From contig NZ_CP024307.1 of assembly GCF_002944405.1 (NCBI RefSeq), forward strand, positions 3,267,001 to 3,331,000: a DNA stretch of 64,000 nucleotides, given 5' to 3'. The translations under genes and the position numbers were made by a program. Under the pieces are notes generated by a model. The model was not told the origin of the DNA. It ran no database searches and saw only the letters and a program-made list of their open reading frames with translations. Positions 60,716-64,000 of the stretch are shown piece after piece. The stretch comes from Sinorhizobium fredii (GTDB lineage: Bacteria; Pseudomonadota; Alphaproteobacteria; Rhizobiales; Rhizobiaceae). Each line of letters opens with the position of its first letter. Position 1 is the first letter of the stretch.

Positions 60716-61387
60716 ATGAAGCCGATGAACGAAGAGCACCTAGCCGTTCTGCGCAGGCACATGGTGGAGGTGATTGCAATCTATGTCGATCTTGCATGCG
60801 AGGAACTCGGCAAGTCGGTGCTCGATGAACGGGTGATGGCGGCGATGCTGCGGGTGCCCCGGCATCTCTTCGTGCCTGCCCCGGTGGCGCCTCTTGCCTA
60901 TCAGGACACGCCCTTGCCGATCGGCTTCGACAAGACCGTCTCGCAGCCCTTCATGGTCGCCCTTATGACCGATCTTCTCGATCCCCAACCGCATGAGGCG
61001 GTGCTCGAGATCGGCACCGGCCTGGGCTACCAAACCGCAATCCTCGCCGAACTCGCCGGGCAAGTTTGGAGCGTCGAGATCATCGAGGAATTCGCAAACC
61101 ATGCCGAGGCTCTCCTTGAGGGCTTCGGCTTGTCGAACATCGGCATTCGGGTCGGCGACGGCTCTCGCGGCTGGCCCGAGCACTCCCCATTCGACAAGAT
61201 CCTGGTCACGGCGGCGGCCGAGGAGGCGCCGCCCGCCTTGCTCGAGCAGCTCAAGCCGATGGGCCGTATGGTTCTTCCTCTCGGATCCGAAGAACAGGTG
61301 CTGACAGTCATCGACAAGAATGCGACGGGACAACTCAAGGCGCGGAAACTGATTCCGGTTCGGTTCAGTCGGCTCGAGGCCGCCTGA
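60716..61387 (+). CDS. pcm: Protein-L-isoaspartate O-methyltransferase
   Basis: PCM methylates isoaspartyl residues in aged proteins to start their repair. The 223-residue protein shows the family motifs: VPRHLFVPAPVAPLAYQDTP, then VSQPFMVALMTDLL, the SAM motif VLEIGTGLGYQTAILAEL and ILVTAAAEEAPPALLEQL. Length is as expected. It is alone on its strand, convergent with the GlxA-type regulator. Confidence 0.94.
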   Translation: MKPMNEEHLAVLRRHMVEVIAIYVDLACEELGKSVLDERVMAAMLRVPRHLFVPAPVAPLAYQDTPLPIGFDKTVSQPFMVALMTDLLDPQPHEAVLEIGTGLGYQTAILAELAGQVWSVEIIEEFANHAEALLEGFGLSNIGIRVGDGSRGWPEHSPFDKILVTAAAEEAPPALLEQLKPMGRMVLPLGSEEQVLTVIDKNATGQLKARKLIPVRFSRLEAA

Positions 61388-61442
61388 CGCTAGCGTCTGG
61401 GCATCCGGCGCAAGGGAAGACGTGATACACAGCCCAAAGAGC

Positions 61443-62486
61443 TCACCTCGGCGGGCTACTTTCGCCAACCCCTTGCCGATCGCGTGCTGCGGAATCCCTG
61501 ATCTCCGCGGGCGTTCGTCCGTAGGTCCGCCGAAACTCCTTGGTAAAATGCGAGGTGTTCACGAAACCGACGTCAAGCGCGACCTCGATTATCGGTTTCT
61601 TGCTCGTCAGCAGGATCTGCCTCGCCCGGTCCAGTCGCAGGCGTCGGAATGCAAGCGCGGGAGACATCCCCGCCTTCTCGGAGAACAACCGTTCGAGCTG
61701 GCGACGCGACAGGCCGACCGAGGCCGCAAGCTGCTCGATAGTGATGCCACCTTCGAGATGCTGTTCCATATTGATCAGCGTGGCCATGACGCGGTTGTCG
61801 TTGACGTAGTCGTGCAGCGGCTGCCGCGTCTGGATATCGAACTGCGACCGGGCCTTTTCGATCTGCAGGACTTCGAGCGCGTTGCGCTCGGCGTCCCGGC
61901 TGATGTGGCGCCTGACCAGGGCGGCGGCAAGATCGGCGGCACTGCTTCCCCCCGCACAGGAGCCGCGCTTGCGGTCGAGATTGAACAGCCGATCCGGTCG
62001 GACGTCATGATCGGGAAATCGTTCGCGAAACTCGTGGTAGTGAAGCCAGCTCACGCAGGTCTGGTGTTCCTTCATCAGGCCTGCCTCTGCCAGAATGAAG
62101 GAGCCGGTGCACAGGCCTATCAACCGAACGCTTTTCGAAGCGGCCCGCTTCAGAAACCGGATCGTTTCATGGTCGACCGGCTGCTCGACACTGAGAAGGC
62201 CGCCAACGACGGCAATGTAGTCGAACTCGCCAGGATCGACGAAGTCCGATGTAGGAGCGACCTGGACGCCGCAGCTCGAGGTGATCAGGTGCCTGGTGCT
62301 GCCGAGGACCTGCCAATCCGCAAGCACGCGGCCCGATCGGTCGAGCTGATCGCTCGCAAGCCGCAGCGTGTCAACGAATAGCGCAAAGGCGGACAGCGTG
62401 AACCATCGCGAGAGGATGAATCCGATTTTCAGCCGCTGCGCCTGCGGAGCGGCCGCCGGCGCCGATGAGTGCACGGAGTGTCCCAT
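61443..62486 (-). CDS. GlxA-type AraC-family transcriptional regulator
   Basis: A 347-residue regulator with an N-terminal DJ-1/PfpI-like domain (about 20-200; IGFILSRWFTLSAFALFVDT, LIGLCTGSFILAEAGLM) and a C-terminal AraC double helix-turn-helix (about 235-335; ITIEQLAASVGLSRRQLERL, ALDVGFVNTSHFTKEFRRTY). GlxA-like proteins in rhizobia control choline, carnitine and hydroxyproline-type catabolism. The ATG at 62486 is used; a GTG 12 codons earlier is possible. Adjacent to a proline-racemase-family gene on the same strand, a likely target. Confidence 0.92.
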   Translation of the reverse strand: MGHSVHSSAPAAAPQAQRLKIGFILSRWFTLSAFALFVDTLRLASDQLDRSGRVLADWQVLGSTRHLITSSCGVQVAPTSDFVDPGEFDYIAVVGGLLSVEQPVDHETIRFLKRAASKSVRLIGLCTGSFILAEAGLMKEHQTCVSWLHYHEFRERFPDHDVRPDRLFNLDRKRGSCAGGSSAADLAAALVRRHISRDAERNALEVLQIEKARSQFDIQTRQPLHDYVNDNRVMATLINMEQHLEGGITIEQLAASVGLSRRQLERLFSEKAGMSPALAFRRLRLDRARQILLTSKKPIIEVALDVGFVNTSHFTKEFRRTYGRTPAEIRDSAARDRQGVGESSPPR

Positions 62487-62528
62487 TTTACTCTGGCTCC
62501 TCTGCAGGCGCTCACCCGGCACTGCGGT

Positions 62529-63527
62529 TCACCTGATCTGAAATCCGTGGGCCAAGGGATCGCGGTCGTCGACGAAAATCGTATTGTGGCCGGTGATCCG
62601 CGCCCATGCTCCGATACTCGGCATGATGCCCTCGCAGGCCCCGACCCTGGCTGCCGCCTCGATCTGGCCGTCGAACACCGTGCCGATCAGGCTTTCATTC
62701 CGATAGGTGTCACCGACCTTCAGTCGTCCTTTTCCGTACAACTGCGCCATGCGGGCGGAGGTCCCTGTTCCGCCGGGCGAGCGGTCGATCGCCTTATCCC
62801 CATAGAAGACCGCACCCCGGCCGTCGGCATTTTCGTTGGTCGGCCGATCGCACCAGATCGCGTGGTGGACGCCGCGAATCCTGTCATCCTCCGGGTGCAC
62901 CGGATCGCAAACGACTGCAAGCGCCGTGCGGAGTTTCTGGCTGACGCCGACGATCTCGGACGCGGTCATGCCGTCGAGACCTGGCCAGTTCCCCTGCGGC
63001 TCGACGACCGCATAGAAATTGCCGCCATAGGCAATGTCCACGACCAGCCGTCCGACACCCGGCACGTCGACTTCGACATCGGCGCTGTCGAGGTAGCTCG
63101 CGACGTTGAACAGCCGCACGTTTCTGACGAAATCGCCGTCCATCTCGTACCTGACGTCCACCCTTCCTGCCGGCGTCTCGATAGACAAGGTGCCGGGAGT
63201 CTTTGGCCTGACAAGGCCTTCCTCGATCACGACGGTCGAAAGGCCGATAGTGCCGGCGCCGCACATCGGAAGGCAACCGCTGACTTCGATGAACAGCGCC
63301 GCGAAATCGCAGTCGTCCCTGAAGGCCGGATAAATGATGGCTCCGGACATCACATCGTGGCCGCGCGGTTCGAACATCAGCGCCTGGCGTATCCAGTCAT
63401 GGTCGCGAACGAAGATCTCGCGCCGCTCGGCTATCGGCAGATGCGGCAGCAGAGGCCCGCCGCCGGCGACCACGCGGACCGGATTGCCGCAAGTGTGTGA
63501 ATCGATGCAGAAGAAACTGTGCCGCAT
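62529..63527 (-). CDS. Proline racemase-family enzyme (hydroxyproline epimerase/dehydratase-like) with Cys-to-Gly change
   Basis: A 332-residue protein of the proline racemase superfamily. The first catalytic Cys is Cys89 (LPMCGAGTIGLS). The second, normally Cys in DRSPCGTGTSARM, is Gly252 here (RSPGGTGTSARM; bases 62772-62774). Racemases and epimerases use Cys/Cys or Ser/Cys, and trans-3-hydroxyproline dehydratases use Cys/Thr, so this Cys/Gly member cannot do a two-base epimerisation and may be a dehydratase-like enzyme. It is downstream of an ABC permease gene and upstream of the GlxA-type regulator. Confidence 0.88.
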   Translation of the reverse strand: MRHSFFCIDSHTCGNPVRVVAGGGPLLPHLPIAERREIFVRDHDWIRQALMFEPRGHDVMSGAIIYPAFRDDCDFAALFIEVSGCLPMCGAGTIGLSTVVIEEGLVRPKTPGTLSIETPAGRVDVRYEMDGDFVRNVRLFNVASYLDSADVEVDVPGVGRLVVDIAYGGNFYAVVEPQGNWPGLDGMTASEIVGVSQKLRTALAVVCDPVHPEDDRIRGVHHAIWCDRPTNENADGRGAVFYGDKAIDRSPGGTGTSARMAQLYGKGRLKVGDTYRNESLIGTVFDGQIEAAARVGACEGIMPSIGAWARITGHNTIFVDDRDPLAHGFQIR

Positions 63528-63535
63528 GATAAGTT

Positions 63536-64000
63536 CTATCGGTCCGCTGGCGACATGCCACCTCGCTGAAGCGCGCCGCGAGAGAGCCTGTCGAGAAGGA
63601 GCGCGACCGCGACGATCGCGAGGCCGGCGCGCAGGCCGAGGCCCATTTCCATTCGCGTCAGTCCGCGCGTGACCTCAGCACCGAGCCCGCCTGCACCGAC
63701 AAGTCCGGCAAGCACGACCATGGCGAGCGACAGGAGGATGCATTGGTTGAGGCCGACGAGCAGCGTCGGCTTTGCAGCGGGTATTTCGATCTTGAAGAGG
63801 ATCGAGCGCGGCGAGGCCCCGATCGCCTGGCCAAGTTCAAGCAGGTCCTTCGGCACCTGGTTGAACGCCAGCGTCGTCAGCCGCAGCATCGGCGGTATGC
63901 CATAGACGATCGTCGCGATGATTGCCGGTACCCGCCCGAGGCTGAAGATCATCACCGCCGGAATGAGATAGACCCAAGGCGGGACCGTCTGCATGATGTC
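63536..64000 (-). CDS. ABC transporter permease, glycine betaine/proline type (5' end beyond window)
   Basis: About 154 codons of the C-terminal part are visible, entering at the right edge as DIMQTVPPWVYLIPAVMIF. The EAA-loop region reads VPKDLLELGQAIGASPRSIL and later LVGLNQCILLSLAMVVLAG, which closely resembles HutW/ProW permeases (compare LNQTIMMALSMVV in the hut operon). Its stop lies 8 bp before the proline-racemase-family start, so transport and metabolism of a proline-type compound are probably coupled. Confidence 0.88.
   Translation of the reverse strand, partial: DIMQTVPPWVYLIPAVMIFSLGRVPAIIATIVYGIPPMLRLTTLAFNQVPKDLLELGQAIGASPRSILFKIEIPAAKPTLLVGLNQCILLSLAMVVLAGLVGAGGLGAEVTRGLTRMEMGLGLRAGLAIVAVALLLDRLSRGALQRGGMSPADR

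Noticed and set aside
1..64000. tRNA, rRNA, CRISPR and intact insertion sequences
   Set aside because: No cloverleaf, rRNA, regularly spaced repeat array or transposase ORF was recognised by eye in the gaps.

Overview
The window is a 64 kb piece of an alphaproteobacterial chromosome, most likely a Sinorhizobium/Ensifer species. The evidence is the high GC content, the CobST aerobic cobaltochelatase genes beside bolA/aroB/aroK/xerD/accA, and a hutXWV histidine transporter operon, an arrangement I associate with S. meliloti. I saw no rRNA, tRNA, CRISPR array, intact insertion sequence or prophage. Species assignment is inference from gene content; no search was run.

Layout. (1) 0-15 kb is housekeeping: cobT (cut by the left edge), cobS, a J-domain protein, bolA, a CorC/HlyC-type membrane protein, aroB-aroK, a 49-residue membrane peptide overlapping xerD, accA, a YkuD L,D-transpeptidase, tusA, a His-rich CobW-type GTPase, a D,D-carboxypeptidase, an M20 amidohydrolase and an Lrp-type regulator. 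(2) 15-27.3 kb holds an alcohol dehydrogenase divergent from an AraC regulator, a three-part kinase/M23-like/class-III-aminotransferase fusion with a HutC-type regulator, and the divergent hutF-X-W-V-H-D operon. (3) 27.3-32.7 kb is a patch of small or single genes (DUF1127, a low-affinity iron permease-like protein, an aldo/keto reductase, a PQQ sugar-dehydrogenase-like propeller). (4) 32.8-50.8 kb is a long accessory sugar/cyclitol cluster: a methyltransferase, three sugar-nucleotide epimerase/decarboxylase-type SDRs, four glycosyltransferases, an MDR dehydrogenase, a Gfo/Idh/MocA oxidoreductase, a PRTase-kinase fusion, inositol-phosphate synthase, a histidine phosphatase, an apparently permuted glycosidase, an FrhB-like iron-sulfur protein and a polysaccharide pyruvyl transferase. 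(5) 50.9-55.3 kb holds a truncated hemoglobin and a polyphosphate locus (PPK2, two paralogous basic proteins, CYTH-CHAD). (6) 55.5-60.7 kb shows decay (a frameshifted MFS gene, an ABC permease remnant, a truncated small Cys-rich gene) around msrB-msrA and a cyclase-TPR protein. (7) 60.7-64 kb holds pcm, a GlxA-type regulator, a proline-racemase-family enzyme and the start of a betaine/proline-type ABC permease gene that runs off the right edge.

The most original material is the 32.8-50.8 kb cluster. It encodes synthesis of an inositol phosphate, probable dephosphorylation and oxidation, and sugar-nucleotide and glycosyl-transfer steps, but no recognisable flippase, polymerase or exporter, which suggests an intracellular or small glycosylated cyclitol product. 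Other notable points are a HutH homologue that lacks the MIO-forming Ala-Ser-Gly, a candidate pair of polyphosphate-granule proteins, and a proline-racemase-family enzyme with Gly in place of the second catalytic Cys.
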